Assembly (NCBI RefSeq): GCF_902459465.1
Contig: NC_047080.1
Coordinates: 11,568,866-11,632,865, forward strand
DNA from: Asterias rubens
Lineage: Eukaryota; Echinodermata; Asteroidea; Forcipulatida; Asteriidae
Direction: 5' to 3'
DNA length: 64,000 nt
How positions within the stretch are numbered: position 1 is the stretch's first letter; each line of letters begins with the position of its first letter. Positions 21,916 through 32,786 of the stretch are shown in pieces. The translations under genes were made by a program, and so were the position numbers. The notes below the pieces were generated by a model. The model made no database searches. It was given only the letters and a program-made list of their open reading frames with translations, and had not been told where the DNA came from.

Positions 21916-22532
21916 TGAGGCATATACATATCAGAATAACTGTATGTTTGAAGAGCTCATGTACAGTGATTGAATGGAATGCGAATTCTTTTAGGAATCC
22001 TTCGTTATTTTCAGAAACGTTTATTGACGACGGAAGCAGAGCTGTTGACAAAGTTGTTTTAATGTTTAGAGCTAGTGATTGGTTGGAAAGTTAAGTTTGG
22101 GCCGGCTTGCACATTCCCTAGGTCAGGACTTTTCAGGTGAACTAAAACTGCCGAAAGTTGGCCAAACGGAAAGACAAAGTCAAGCTTCACTCCGGAGTGG
22201 GTTGTTTGGAAGGAAGCCTGAGCTACTAAAGATAACACGATACACATTGTCCTTGGCACACAATGCAAGGACACCGTGATATTACCTGGACAAGAATTCT
22301 CTGAGTAAACATAAGACCCTTGTTAACACAGGATATTGCTAAGTGCAAAGACAATTTTGCTAAGTGGTAAATGATTTACCAGATCAATTGTCGTGCCATT
22401 TTTTCCACTTCTGGTAAGCAAAGTTGTTTCCTGGCGAGGGTTGTCCCGTGCCCTTTCTACCTGGTACCATCCTGCCCTGGTCATCCTGTACCGTCCATCC
22501 GCTATCCACCCACTCAAAGGAAGTCTGGAATG

Positions 22533-22540
22533 TATAAAAG
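22533..22540 (+). promoter_or_regulatory. TATA box of the tandem-FBG gene
   Basis: TATAAAAG is followed by about 65 bp ending in a good donor (TTGAGG|GTAAGT). The acceptor at 22940 lies 33 bp before the start codon. This is the same promoter plan as predicted for urate oxidase. Confidence 0.6.
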
Positions 22541-22562
22541 AGGCAAGAAGCTGCGCCCAGGG

Positions 22563-22605
22563 ATTGTTTCGCTGTAGCCGATCGAAGGAGCGTCTTGACT
22601 TGAGG
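22563..22605 (+). other. predicted 5' non-coding exon of the tandem-FBG gene
   Basis: Bounded by the usual TATA spacing on the left (estimated) and the donor after 22605 on the right; it would splice to 22941. No transcript evidence was available. Confidence 0.45.
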
Positions 22606-22973
22606 GTAAGTTTATGCATGATAGGCCTACTTTACAATTGTTTTCACTGCTGGTTTTCGCTCTCATTGGAATTCTTTGTAAATTTGCTACCAGTTAGGTA
22701 GATTATTTACTTTGAATGTGCATAATATTTCTATCCTTATGTGCCAATGGAAACTAAATTGATGCTTTGATGTACTAAACTAACTAAACCATGTACCTAA
22801 ATTGCGGGCGTTGTTTTTTCAGCGTTCCACGTCAATATTATTTTTCTTGGTAATTTACAGTATACTGTTCCTGTGTGTAGCTGAAAACTTGCTAAGGGCA
22901 AACCGTTTTGTCCCCTTATTCTTTTCGTTTTTATTATCAGAGAGTGGACATTGTTAAAGTGTACGAACCCAAG

Positions 22974-25900
22974 ATGATGTTGGTCATTATGAGCTTGTGT
23001 CTGCTGGCGTTAGCCAGCAGTGTTCAAGCTAAAAGTTCAAACAAGGTCCAAAAAGGTGTTGGGCAGTGTATAGACAACGATGCACTGACAACTGAGACGT
23101 TTGCTGCTATTGAGAACGCCATTAAGGTAAGCAGACCCTATTTCACGATGCGAAATAGTATTATTTTAAGATCAGGTTGGATCAGAGGTTATCTTCCCTG
23201 CTTTTCAACTTTGTGGACATCGGTTCGAATCCGACCTCAGACCCGAGCCTTGCATGTTGATAAGGAAAACATAGGAACAGGAATTACTAGTTAAAAAAAA
23301 CAAAACAATTTGAAATGTTATCAATAACCATGGAGTATAGGCATACCTAAACTAAAAGGCTTGCAATATCCAGGGTGGACACCTGTTTAGCACGCAGAAG
23401 AGCAAAGTCTTATATTATTTCCAGGAATACCAACAAAGAAACTTCACATACAGTTTTATTTTGATGGGGGCAATCAATTTGCTTTTGCAATATTTTAAAT
23501 TTGGAAGTTATATGATTTGATTTAGGTCTCACAGTACGGTCAGCAGACGGAGAAGCTCAAAGCCCTGAACAGATTGGAGAAGCATGTTGGTAACATGAGA
23601 CCTATAATCATGGCTGAAGAGAAACCGAAAGTAAAAACGTTTGCTGGTAAGCCCCGACCAACCTTTAGATTGGTTGCACGTGACGTCATTGACCACCATC
23701 TTTGATATAAAACAATAAAGAAGTGCACGTGTGTACGCGCTGCCAGCCATTGATTGGATACAAAAACACATCAGCATTAAATTGGGTTGCTAATACATTT
23801 AATTTTATATCTTTCACGATTAAATATTGCATATCACTACATTATTATAAATCTTTTCAGACTGCCTTGAACTGTTGGAGTCCGGAACCACTCGATCCGG
23901 AGTGTACACCATAACCCCGAACGGAACGTCAGTAGCAGTGCAGGTGTATTGTGACATGATCACTGATGGAGGAGGATGGACAGTAAGTTATGGATCATGA
24001 GTCCATGTTTGTCTAGTATTGTACCATGGTCAAACTTAAATAGAATGACAGTATTTTGAGTAGAGCGCCCTCAGATCGACGTAACAAGATTGGCTAGGGG
24101 TGCATCCCTCTAAATGAAGGGGTACAGGTGGAAGTGATTGTATTTTGGCGAATGCTCGTCCTTTATTCATTAGAGGACCGGCTCTCCTTCCCGTGTCTCT
24201 ACACAAATCCTTGAATGTTTAGCATTTACACTATAATGTGAATACTTTGGGCGCACCCTTGGTTGATTTATAGTCCACCGCACCCGAGCGCCCTACGTTC
24301 CTGTATTTCCATTGTTTTGTTTTTAAATATCGCGTTACCTCGAAGTTGGCACCATGATGACGTCATTGCATAATATTTCAAACGAAAGAATGGTTTTACC
24401 AAAATGTCTCTTGCTTTTCTTAAAACTAAAACAGGTTTTCCAACGAAGACAAGACGGATCCGAAAACTTCGATCGCGACTTCATGGACTACAGCCAGGGT
24501 TTCGGTAACAAGGACGGGGAGTTCTGGCTCGGCAACGATGCTCTACGGAACATGACCGCTAACGGAAACTACGAACTCCGCATTGATATGTGGGACTGGG
24601 AGAATTCTTATAAGTACGCTACTTACGAAGGCTTTGCGGTCACTGGAGAAGATTATCAGTTGTCGTTCACTGAAGGGAGCTACGATGGAACTGCAGGTTA
24701 GAATAAGGGATTTTTTGTTCAAAAATTGAAAAGTTTTGTAACAGACTTACAGATTTTTTGATGTTTTGTATCTAGCTTATTTGAAAATGAGAGGCCGTAA
24801 TTTTCACTATCACACAAGCTCCATTTGCTTGAATCTGAAAAAGAAAAGTTAATGTAATACCTCACCGTTTCACCCCTGACGCAAAGGTAAAACAAATTGT
24901 CATACCATCAACCATAAAAGAAAATGGCATTCTTCTGCAAACGGGGTAAGTTTGGTTAACGAGTTTTCTGCACACTTTTTGTATTCGGTGAACGAGATAA
25001 CAATATGTTGGACTTGATGCATTGCATGCATGATGATGAGGTATCAATGTATGCGTGGTTGGAGGTTGCACTATGTGTATATCTTGCTACTAGGTAGAAT
25101 CATGGAGGAATCTCCATGGTAGAACTATGTTCTTTTGAAAACTTGTCTTACTGCATACCGCGGAGTAGATTGTCCCTTGAGTTCTAGGGCTACGGGACGT
25201 ACTCGATGAGTTATCGGCACAGAGGAAAATATATCTTTCTTTTGCTAGCTGTGATAAGATGGAATCAAAATTTGTTCTCCCAAAGGTGACTCTCTGGCCT
25301 TCCACAATGGGTGGGGCTTTACGACTAAAGACCATGACGTCGATGGGGCTACTGGTGCTGGCAACTGTGCTGTGTGGCTGTACAGCGGGTGGTGGTTCAA
25401 CTTCTGCCACCGGGCCAACCTTAACGGCCGCTACAAGAACCAATTAGATGCCGTTGGAGCTCAGCGGGACCAAGGTATCCAGTGGACAGACTGGAAGGGT
25501 TTCGAATATTCACTGAAAAAGGCAGAGATGAAGTTCAGACGTGCAATGACTACGGACACAGCTGTTTCTGGTAAGTTAGACACAACTTTTCTTAAACTTG
25601 TATTACTTTTCAGTCGACATTCGCAGTTGCCCCTCGACAAGTACAAGGCATTGTGCATAAATACAGACGGTCGTGGAATCGAGTCCCACCCAAATTAGCT
25701 CAAGGTGCTTTCCCAACATGAAATTTTAAATGCATTATCAAACATCAGTGTTTTCAGGCAAATGGTCATTTATTTATTTTCATTGGAGGAGGGACACATT
25801 ATTTTTGTGTGTGGATAATAAAGGATAATTTTGAAGAAAACAAAAAAATAGTAACATTCAAATGATTTGATAGATTCTGCACTGTGGTAAAAACGAATGC

Positions 25901-27334
25901 ATAAATGAGCTTGAGAAAGCCTGAACTCTGTGTTCATCTTCTTTTGAGTAACAGTGGTTGCTGCAAACTGCGCTGAGGTAGAAGGTGTGACAAGTGGCGT
26001 GTACACCGTAAACCCTACTGGTATGGAGCCAATTGATGTTTACTGTGACATGGACACCAGCGACGGTGGATGGACAGTAAGTGACATTTCAGGGCCCATT
26101 ATTTCACAGAGCTGCTTCAACACATAGAAGCTAAGCATCTCATAACTATGCTTACTAGAATACGGTTACCTGCAAAAAAAGAATCCTTGTACAATAATCA
26201 TGACGCAAAATTAAGATGCTCGTGACGTTCCCTTAAAGGTGTTCCAGAGACGTGAAAATGGCGCAACGGATTTTGAAAGAAACTTCAACGACTATGCAGA
26301 GGGATTCGGCGAGCTTGGTGAAGACTTCTGGCTCGGCAACAATGCCTTAAAGAGCATGACTGACCCTTCGGTTGGGTCATACAAGCTTCGTATTGATATG
26401 TGGGATTGGGCAGGGAACCACAGCTACGCTGAGTACTCGGACTTCTCCATCACTGGGGATAACTTCGTACTTGGGATCGGAGAATATGGTGGAGACGCTG
26501 GTATGTAGGATAGGTTAAAAATTGCTCTTTTCAAAACCACTACTTCGTTTCCAGATTCGGCTCAGGCTAGCTTGGCCCCGCGGTTGTTTTGGCAATTGCG
26601 CGTACTTTGCGTAGTCCATCAGGGCTTCAGACGAGAGGACGAAGGCTGAAGTCAAATACAAAGCCGAAGCTGGGTATTCGAAAATTGCATATGTGATACT
26701 GTGATACTATCCGACGTTTGATTTCATTTCTCTGGTATCGAACCCATGGACATTAAAGAAACACGTTGCCTTAGATCGGTCGAGTTGGTCTTTGAAAAGC
26801 GTTTGTAACCGTTTGTTTTAAAGACCAGGTCGACCGATCCAAGGCACCGTGTTCCTTCAAATTGACAAAATAGGGAGACCGCAAGCATTCGGGATATGGT
26901 TGTTGGTAGAGCGCCAGTCGCAGGTTCATCAAGTGCCGCTCTAGTAAATTTGTCTTGTTCAACCCTCAAATCAAATGATTAAAAACAAATGGTTTACACA
27001 TTTTCTCCGAAAACATTTTGACAAATTGTATAAGCATGCATTACTAATTCCCTCTTTATTTCCAGGTGATTCACTGACCTTCCATAATGGCATGGGTTTT
27101 ACGACCATAGACCATGACGTGGACGAAGCTACCGGCGGTAATTGTGCAGAGTGGCTGCACGGTGGATGGTGGTACAACTACTGCCACCGGGCCAACCTCA
27201 ACGGTCGCTACCGTGAAATAGACGCAGTGGATGGGGAGAGGGACCAAGGTATCCAGTGGGTAGCTTGGAAGGGGTTTAACTACTCACTCAAGAAGGTTGA
27301 AATGAAGTTCAAGCCTTTTTACAACGACTACTGA
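22974..27334 (+). CDS. secreted protein with two tandem fibrinogen C-terminal domains, 531 aa
   Basis: A fibrinogen-related protein (FReP), a group often acting as secreted lectins in innate recognition; the ligand here is unknown. Exons: 22974-23126, 23526-23646, 23861-23982, 24435-24696, 25286-25570, 25955-26076, 26239-26500, 27066-27334; phases join to 532 codons with stop. Residues 1-19 are a signal peptide. Residues about 20-91 are a short helical region ([12 protein letters not shown]). Domain 1 is residues about 92-314 and domain 2 about 315-531. Each has a Cys near its start, YCDM, DGGGWT/DGGWT, VFQRR, FWLGN, a calcium-loop-like DHDVD and NCA...[10 protein letters not shown]. The two domains are each coded by three exons of identical phase (first exon 122 nt, second 262 nt), so the cassette was duplicated whole. 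No collagen region, so it is not a ficolin. Confidence 0.92.
26526..26686. mobile_element. diverged GGCCCTTTTCGAAACC-family element
   Basis: The left end CTTTTCAAAACCACTACTTC and the right part AAGCCGAAGCTGGGTATTCG are diverged versions of 10983-11093. The interior GCGCGTACTTTGCGTAG also matches. It lies in the last intron of the tandem-FBG gene. Confidence 0.45.
26754..26859. mobile_element. 106-bp foldback element
   Basis: AAAGAAACACGTTGCCTTAG at the left pairs with AAGGCACCGTGTTCCTTC at the right, and the pairing continues inward (GATCGGTCGA with TCGACCGATC). It lies in the last intron of the tandem-FBG gene. Confidence 0.65.
26900..26985 (+). mobile_element. tRNA-SINE fragment (TAAATTTGTCTTGTTCAACC tail)
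   Basis: GTTGGTAGAGCGCCAGTCGC is a tRNA-like A-box region, followed by the tail that also ends the copy at 1208-1330. Confidence 0.5.
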
Positions 27335-27414
27335 TGAATACTAGATACAAATACTAGCCCTTGTACTATGAGACACGTAGCATACTTTTAAAAGGATACT
27401 CCCTTTTGTTTTGG

Positions 27415-28185
27415 GTTGTTCTAAAACCCCCTGGACCCACGACCCCCTCGACCATCGACTTTTGTGCGATCTTTTTTTCTGTACACCGAAATTGCCACAG
27501 TTCACAATCTCAGCCAATCACGCACACAATGTTGTTTGCTGACATCGACTACCATGCCTCGCAGATTACAACAACACAGCGTACGAGACACGTAGTATGC
27601 ACGAAGCAAACTTCGCGTGATTGGCTGCCGGTGCCGAGATCGGGCCTGTGGCAATTACGATGTACAGATAAAAAACCACGGCATTTCCACGTGTATCTCT
27701 TGGCCGATCCGAGATTATTAACCCAACTGGGAACCTGTATTTACCGCCCGAGTATGATTACGGCCAACTCATTACGTGATGATCAGACAGACCCATTTCC
27801 GGCCGATCGCTCCCGTTCTGTGTACTATGGTACTACTAGTTGCTCTAAGCGGAGCTCAAGGTTGTAGACCCGACCGACCGAATGGCCACACGGACGTGTT
27901 TGGGGTCCCCAATCGGTGTGCACTTGTCACGTGCGGAAGCGGAGAGTAAATACTCCCAATTCTGTGTGGCTGATGCAGATAAATATAACCGCAGTCTCAA
28001 ACTTGAAGTTAAGTCTAGTCGTGGAAGGAAGTTGCGTCACGGATCACACACTGTGAATTCTAAATCGGGGACTTAATTCTTACTCGGCCGTAAAGCGACA
28101 TTTTATGAATTCGGAATTTGGACATTCTTCGAAGAAGACGTCAGAGGGTCGTGGGTCGTGGGGGTCGAGGGGGTTTTAGAACAAC
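27415..28185. mobile_element. 771-bp non-autonomous DNA transposon
   Basis: The left end GTTGTTCTAAAACCCCCTGG and the right end GGGGGTTTTAGAACAAC are inverse complements that continue through GGGTCGTGGG/CCCACGACCC. The interior is richer in GC than its surroundings. An ORF starting before it (27361) has no protein features. It begins 80 bp after the tandem-FBG stop codon, so it probably lies in the 3' UTR. Confidence 0.75.
27479..27667. mobile_element. inner inverted-repeat element inside 27415-28185
   Basis: CTGTACACCGAAATTGCCAC at the left pairs with the inverse of GGCAATTACGATGTACAG at the right. The arms also share the CAGCCAATCACGC/GCGTGATTGGCTG pair. It is either a separate MITE inserted in the larger one or an internal foldback arm. 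Confidence 0.6.
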
Positions 28186-28442
28186 TCTTTTATTTTAGCT
28201 TTGTATGGCCTTATACTGTTGTTTTGAGAAAGACTCAACTGGGATCGAAACTTCGAGCCCCCAATAAATAATGCTAAGGGGAAGTCGAGGTACTTCATTT
28301 CTCTAATGTATCAATTGAACGCAATTCTGATACACCATTTGATTCCTCATACGTATGAGTATAAGCACATTGCGTTGATTACCTCACAATTCTCATCTCG
28401 CTCTCTTGCATCCACCCTGCCTCATTTCAATGGGAGACGTTG

Positions 28443-28755
28443 GACGCTAGGTGGCAGCAGACTTAACGGGTAAATTTCACAGACATAAAGAACCCATAAT
28501 GTCCATGGTAAATTTCCATTGTTTATGTTGCTCTGAGCACGCGGAAATGTCCAAGACCCATAGACCTTTTCGCAAATACCATTGCGCAAGCACTTACTGT
28601 TGAATGAGGTGCATTGTGGGATAGATATGGATCAAATTCGATCAAATTTTATCACCAGCCAGACCACAATGCACCTAATTCCAAGCTTTACGCGCGCGCC
28701 CCAGTAATAATTGCGAAAAGGTCTATACATGTTAAGTCTGCTGCCACCTCTTGTC
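28443..28755. mobile_element. MITE split by a nested MITE
   Basis: GACGCTAGGTGGCAGCAGAC at the left and GTCTGCTGCCACCTCTTGTC at the right are inverse complements. The ATAGACC element 28560-28726 sits between them. A lone end of this family (GTCTGCTGCCACCTAGCGTC) is at about 13589 in a urate oxidase intron. Confidence 0.65.
28560..28726. mobile_element. ATAGACC-end MITE (copy 2), nested
   Basis: Same ends and interior as 9962-10115 (GGTGCATTGTGGGATAGATA, CCACAATGCACCTAATTCCA), with a short insertion in the centre. It is inserted within 28443-28755. Confidence 0.75.
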
Positions 28756-29705
28756 ACAAAAGTACCCCATTGTGCCAATGAGATGTAGGTGCCAGATGAT
28801 TCTATCATAATAATTACCAGACATGGGAATTAATTGTTGTATTACTTTGTTTTCGTATAGTTACGTTTTGAACTGTGATATTTTGTCAAAAACCTTTGGA
28901 ACAATAATAAAGAACAGAATGTAAATATAATGATGTTTGGTCTGATTCATCTTGTATATATATATTTTTTTAAGGCAAAGGTAAAAATAAATTACTTGTA
29001 ATTGATTTGTTCAATAGAGCTTAACGACAAAAATAGTGCAATCTTCATAAATATGATAATAAGACCAGGGTTGTTAGGTATGCGGAGGGGGGGGGGGTGT
29101 CAACGCGCATTATGTCTGCCCGGGCCCTTCGCCTTCGGATGACGGCCTTGGACCACGCGATGGAAATTGCCTGTCCGGGGCAAACTGTTGGGGCGCCCTG
29201 CAGGGTAAATCATCAAAATTGCTACTGATAACTCAAAACAAAACGGAGGCGAGATCGTAATAATATTTTGCGATCAAACCGATAAGGCTATTTTACTGTC
29301 TCAAATTTTAACTTTAAATCATTAAGATTATGGAATTAATGTCTGATTGCTGAAAGAAGTAGTCACCAGTAGTCTTAAAACCACAATCTCCATAACGAAC
29401 AACCACTGGAAGCTGCCTTTGTGACATGAGATGCTGTCCTCCCTCCGGAGATTCTGGTCGCCCCCCCCCCCCCCAACCCTTACGGCAAATAATGTGATAC
29501 AAAACCTTTTCTGACAGCGCCCTCTATTGAGTCCTCCTCCTCTAGCCCATGTGAATTTCCCATGTTAATCGGCGACACTCAGTCAATGGAAAATAAACAT
29601 TATTTTGTTCCAATGTTCAATCATGTAAATTTACTGTTCACTTGAATTATTGAAATAATTTGCAGGTGCTTAAATTGAGATGAATCCATCAAATACATCT
29701 TGTAC

Positions 29706-31995
29706 TTATTGAAGAATCTCCGGCTCTCTGCGCAGTTTCATCTCTGTCCCCTTGAGGGAATACTGCCTTGGTTCCCTACCATGCCCGGTGTACGTAGTCC
29801 AGCTCACCCCCTGGTCAGTCCCTGGTGTGAAGGCCCCGTAGGGTCCGCCTCGCTGGAGATATGGGCCGTTAGGGTTGGCTGTGTGGCAGTAGTTGAACCA
29901 GAAGCCACCCCTCATCCATTCAGCACAGTTACCGCCAGATGCCTCGTCGTTGTCCCGGTCGATAGTGGTGAAGTCCATGCCTGTTTGATATGCCAATCCA
30001 TCCCCTATGTAAAATACAGATGGAAATTAATTAATAGTTACGGTCGGCACTTGAGTTCTTGTTTTCGATTGGCACCCTGAGTTCTTGCTGCATCAGCTGA
30101 TAGATCATCGGCCACCAAGCTCCTAGCCCTTTTCGAAACCACGGCTTCAGCTTTGGATTCAACGCGCCAAGCCATCCTGAGCCGAATGTAGAGCCGAACT
30201 CGTGGTTTCGAAAAGGGCCTACATACTGAAAATAATTTACCTGCTGTCGATGACTCGTCAAAGTCCTCAGCAGTCAGAGTGTAAAGATCTCCAGTTACGG
30301 TGAATGTGTTATACTTTGAGAACGCTTTCAAATCAGCCCAGTCGGTGACTTCAGCTCGCAGCACAACGTTCCCGCCCAAACTTCCAAGAGACTTCTTAGG
30401 CTTAGTAAGGATTCGCAGGTTGTTGTTACCCAGCCAGAACTCAGTGCTAAGATTACCGAAGCCCTGGGCGTACTCGTCCCATGTTTTCTCGAATGATTGA
30501 AGCCCATCCCGGCGACGCTGAAAAACCTTGAGAAGAAAGCACAGAAATAAATACATTTCCCTTTTAAGAATAACATAGAAGACGAAACCATCATCAGTAG
30601 GGCAGATGTTTAGACACGGTTTTAAAAGTGATCTAGAATAAGGACACTTCAAAAATTGTTGTCTTTTTACACAAGTCATATTATTGTAATTATGTTAACA
30701 AACTTGCTACAATTTTAGCAAGCTTGGGGCCAGTGCTGTTAAATTGCTCTGGCGTGAATAGGGGGCTTTGGTCTCAATCTATTACAACCATCTCTGCTGC
30801 TACATATTAAAGACTTTTTCTAACGGTGAGCCATTATTCTACTCCTTGAAAGTACATAAAACAATGTTTCCCATACCTTCTAATTCGTAAAACAAAAACC
30901 AAAAAAACAAAAGGACCAGAACATTCTGAATATTGTTAACACTAGGTCACATTGACCCTGATTCGCTCACAGGGAAACTGAACCATTTCCAAGTCAGGCT
31001 GACCCGAGAAGTGGTTTAAAAAAAACTCGGATTTTGCGTCAGTGTGACAAATTTCTGGGTCATATTGACACAGATTATGGGTTGTACTGACGCAGATGTC
31101 AACTGAGCCTGACGGGACCCAGATCTGATCAGTATGACCTCTAAGTTTTTTATAAGGAGGTAGTTGGTGGGGGAGGGGGGGGGGGCAGTGGAGGGGGAGG
31201 TGATGGGTAGATGTCTATACATACAATCCAGCCTCCACCATCTGTGACTTGGTCGCAGTACACCTTCATTGGTTCCATTACTTCGGGATATTCTGGGTAG
31301 ATGTCGTACACGCCACTCTCTCTGAAGCCCTCGCTCAATAGAGATTGACAATCTGGGGGAAAACAATTTTCATTTTGTAATAATCTGTCCAGGGATAAAG
31401 TATTTTACAATGTATTTTATTTGTAAATATTCATAAATTACTGTTAACATAACATGCATTTGTTATTATTGAAAGTAATGCAATTTGAACATATTTTTAT
31501 GAAACTTGCGCACAAAAAAAATTAACTTGTGCTCAACCCCTACGAAACATTCACTGCGAGGGCAGGCCAGTGACGTCAATATTCGCGTCGTATCGCAATC
31601 GCATTCGCAAAAAGTATGAACCGGGCTTTAAGGAAACCAGAAACTGACAAAATCGGACACTTAACTTATCAAAACAAAACAATGAACCGAGAGATAATAA
31701 AATGTTGTATACTTTTGTAGTAAACGGTAGTTGCGGGTTCGGGGTCGAGTTCCTCTGACTCCAGTAGCTCCACAATAGCCTCCAGTTTGACTTGCACACG
31801 ACTCAGTGCCTTCTGTCTCTCCGCAACCTTGGTGTACTGGGCAACCTTCACGGCATTCTCAATCAGACTTAGCACTCCCTGTGATATCTTACTCTCCACC
31901 AACTGATGCTCGTGGGAAGAGCCGCCTTTCTCTTTTTCATGTCCACCGTGGAGGCCGACGACACATGCAAACAATACCAGCAATGCGTACTTCAT
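29706..31995 (-). CDS. secreted fibrinogen-related protein, one FBG domain, 331 aa
   Basis: Exons in transcript order: 31995-31713, 31352-31225, 30526-30241, 30004-29706; phases join to 332 codons with stop. The start MKYALLVLF opens a signal peptide of about 17 residues. Residues about 18-94 are a His/Lys/Glu-rich then helical region. The FBG domain runs from about 95 to 331, with YCDQ, DGGGWI, VFQRR, EFWLGN, a full calcium-loop-like DRDNDE and NCAEW...YCHTANPNG. ENAVKVAQY followed by KALSRVQ matches ENAIKVSQY followed by KALNRLE in the neighbouring tandem-FBG protein, so the two are paralogues beyond their FBG domains. The neighbour has an intron between K and V here; this gene does not. 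The gene is convergent with its neighbour. Ligand and role are unknown; secreted recognition protein is inferred from the family. Confidence 0.92.
30126..30219. mobile_element. GGCCCTTTTCGAAACC-family MITE in the single-FBG gene
   Basis: GCCCTTTTCGAAACCACGGC at the left and GTGGTTTCGAAAAGGGCC at the right are near-perfect inverse complements. It lies in the last intron, 22 bp from an exon border, and is the best preserved copy of its family here. Confidence 0.75.
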
Positions 31996-32194
31996 ACTGT
32001 GTTCGTACACTTTGAATTGTTGAGAAAATCTGAAAAAATCTGCAGTGGAGAAATTACCGATAAGTCATAAAACAATAGAAAGAAAGATTTGTTTGTAAAA
32101 CTGAAATTAGGGAGGTTTAGCTGCACTTTCTGCGTCAGAAAATGTCGTTAAAATCTCACGTTTTTAGCAAGGTACGGACGTGTGCGCGCGCGCA

Positions 32195-32352
32195 GACGTC
32201 ATACGTGAGCATGAAATAAGCCCAAAGTGGCGACGTCACACACAACAACTTGACTTTTTGACGTCCACGTCATAGAGTTATATAACTCTATGTGTTCAAG
32301 TTCACGTATTTGCTCGCGTGACGTCACGTGCAGCTACAACTCACTTTTATAT
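32195..32352 (-). promoter_or_regulatory. CRE-like cluster and TATA, likely single-FBG promoter
   Basis: Four ACGTCA/TGACGT-type sites lie within 140 bp: 32195-32202, 32231-32239, 32261-32273 and the palindrome GTGACGTCACGTG at 32318-32330. On the minus strand TATATAAAAG (32343-32352) could be a TATA box for a transcript entering the single-FBG gene at 31995. A 22-bp perfect palindrome lies at 32271-32292. CREB/ATF binding is inferred from the motif only. Confidence 0.45.
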
Positions 32353-32525
32353 AAATTTTACACCGTGATTTCCACTGCGAAACGCAAACAGGTGCAGCAA
32401 GGTATTACTGATAACAGGCACGGTGCATATGCTCTTTTACAGTTTTCAAACACTCATTATAGATTTTCAAACGTAGGGCAGTGCAAAATGTTTGCAGAAA
32501 AACACCTGTTGCGTCTTAAATTCAT

Positions 32526-32574
32526 TTCAATTCGACTCAATTCAATTCAATTCAATTCAATTCAATTCAATTCA
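32526..32574. repeat. (TTCAA)n microsatellite
   Basis: About eight TTCAA units. A shorter run of the same motif is at 33710-33727. Confidence 0.9.
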
Positions 32575-32786
32575 GATGCATATTTTAACAGTTTTATGAC
32601 AAATAACGACAAGTGCGCATGTAATTATTTTGTATCTTGTTCATTTTCACAAGACGAGAGCGAAGACCATCAACTTACCTTGTCAGAGTACCTAACTGCG
32701 AATGTGGATATCAGACCGTATCATGTTACCATGATTATTTCTTATCTTTTAACCACGTGATCTCGAAAACACATAGTCAATATTGT

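Larger units (their letters stand above)
27335..29705. other. convergent gap between the two fibrinogen-related genes
   Basis: Taken up largely by the elements at 27415-28185 and 28443-28755. Possible plus-strand poly(A) signals are AATAAA at about 28264 and 28906. Around 29080-29470 there are poly-G and poly-C runs. I see no further exon. Confidence 0.5.

Noticed and set aside
27361-27867. 168-codon ORF after the tandem-FBG gene
   Set aside because: Most of it is transposon terminal and interior sequence (27415-28185); no domain is recognisable.
29080-29480. Poly-G and poly-C runs as regulatory sites
   Set aside because: Simple homopolymer tracts with no conserved context.
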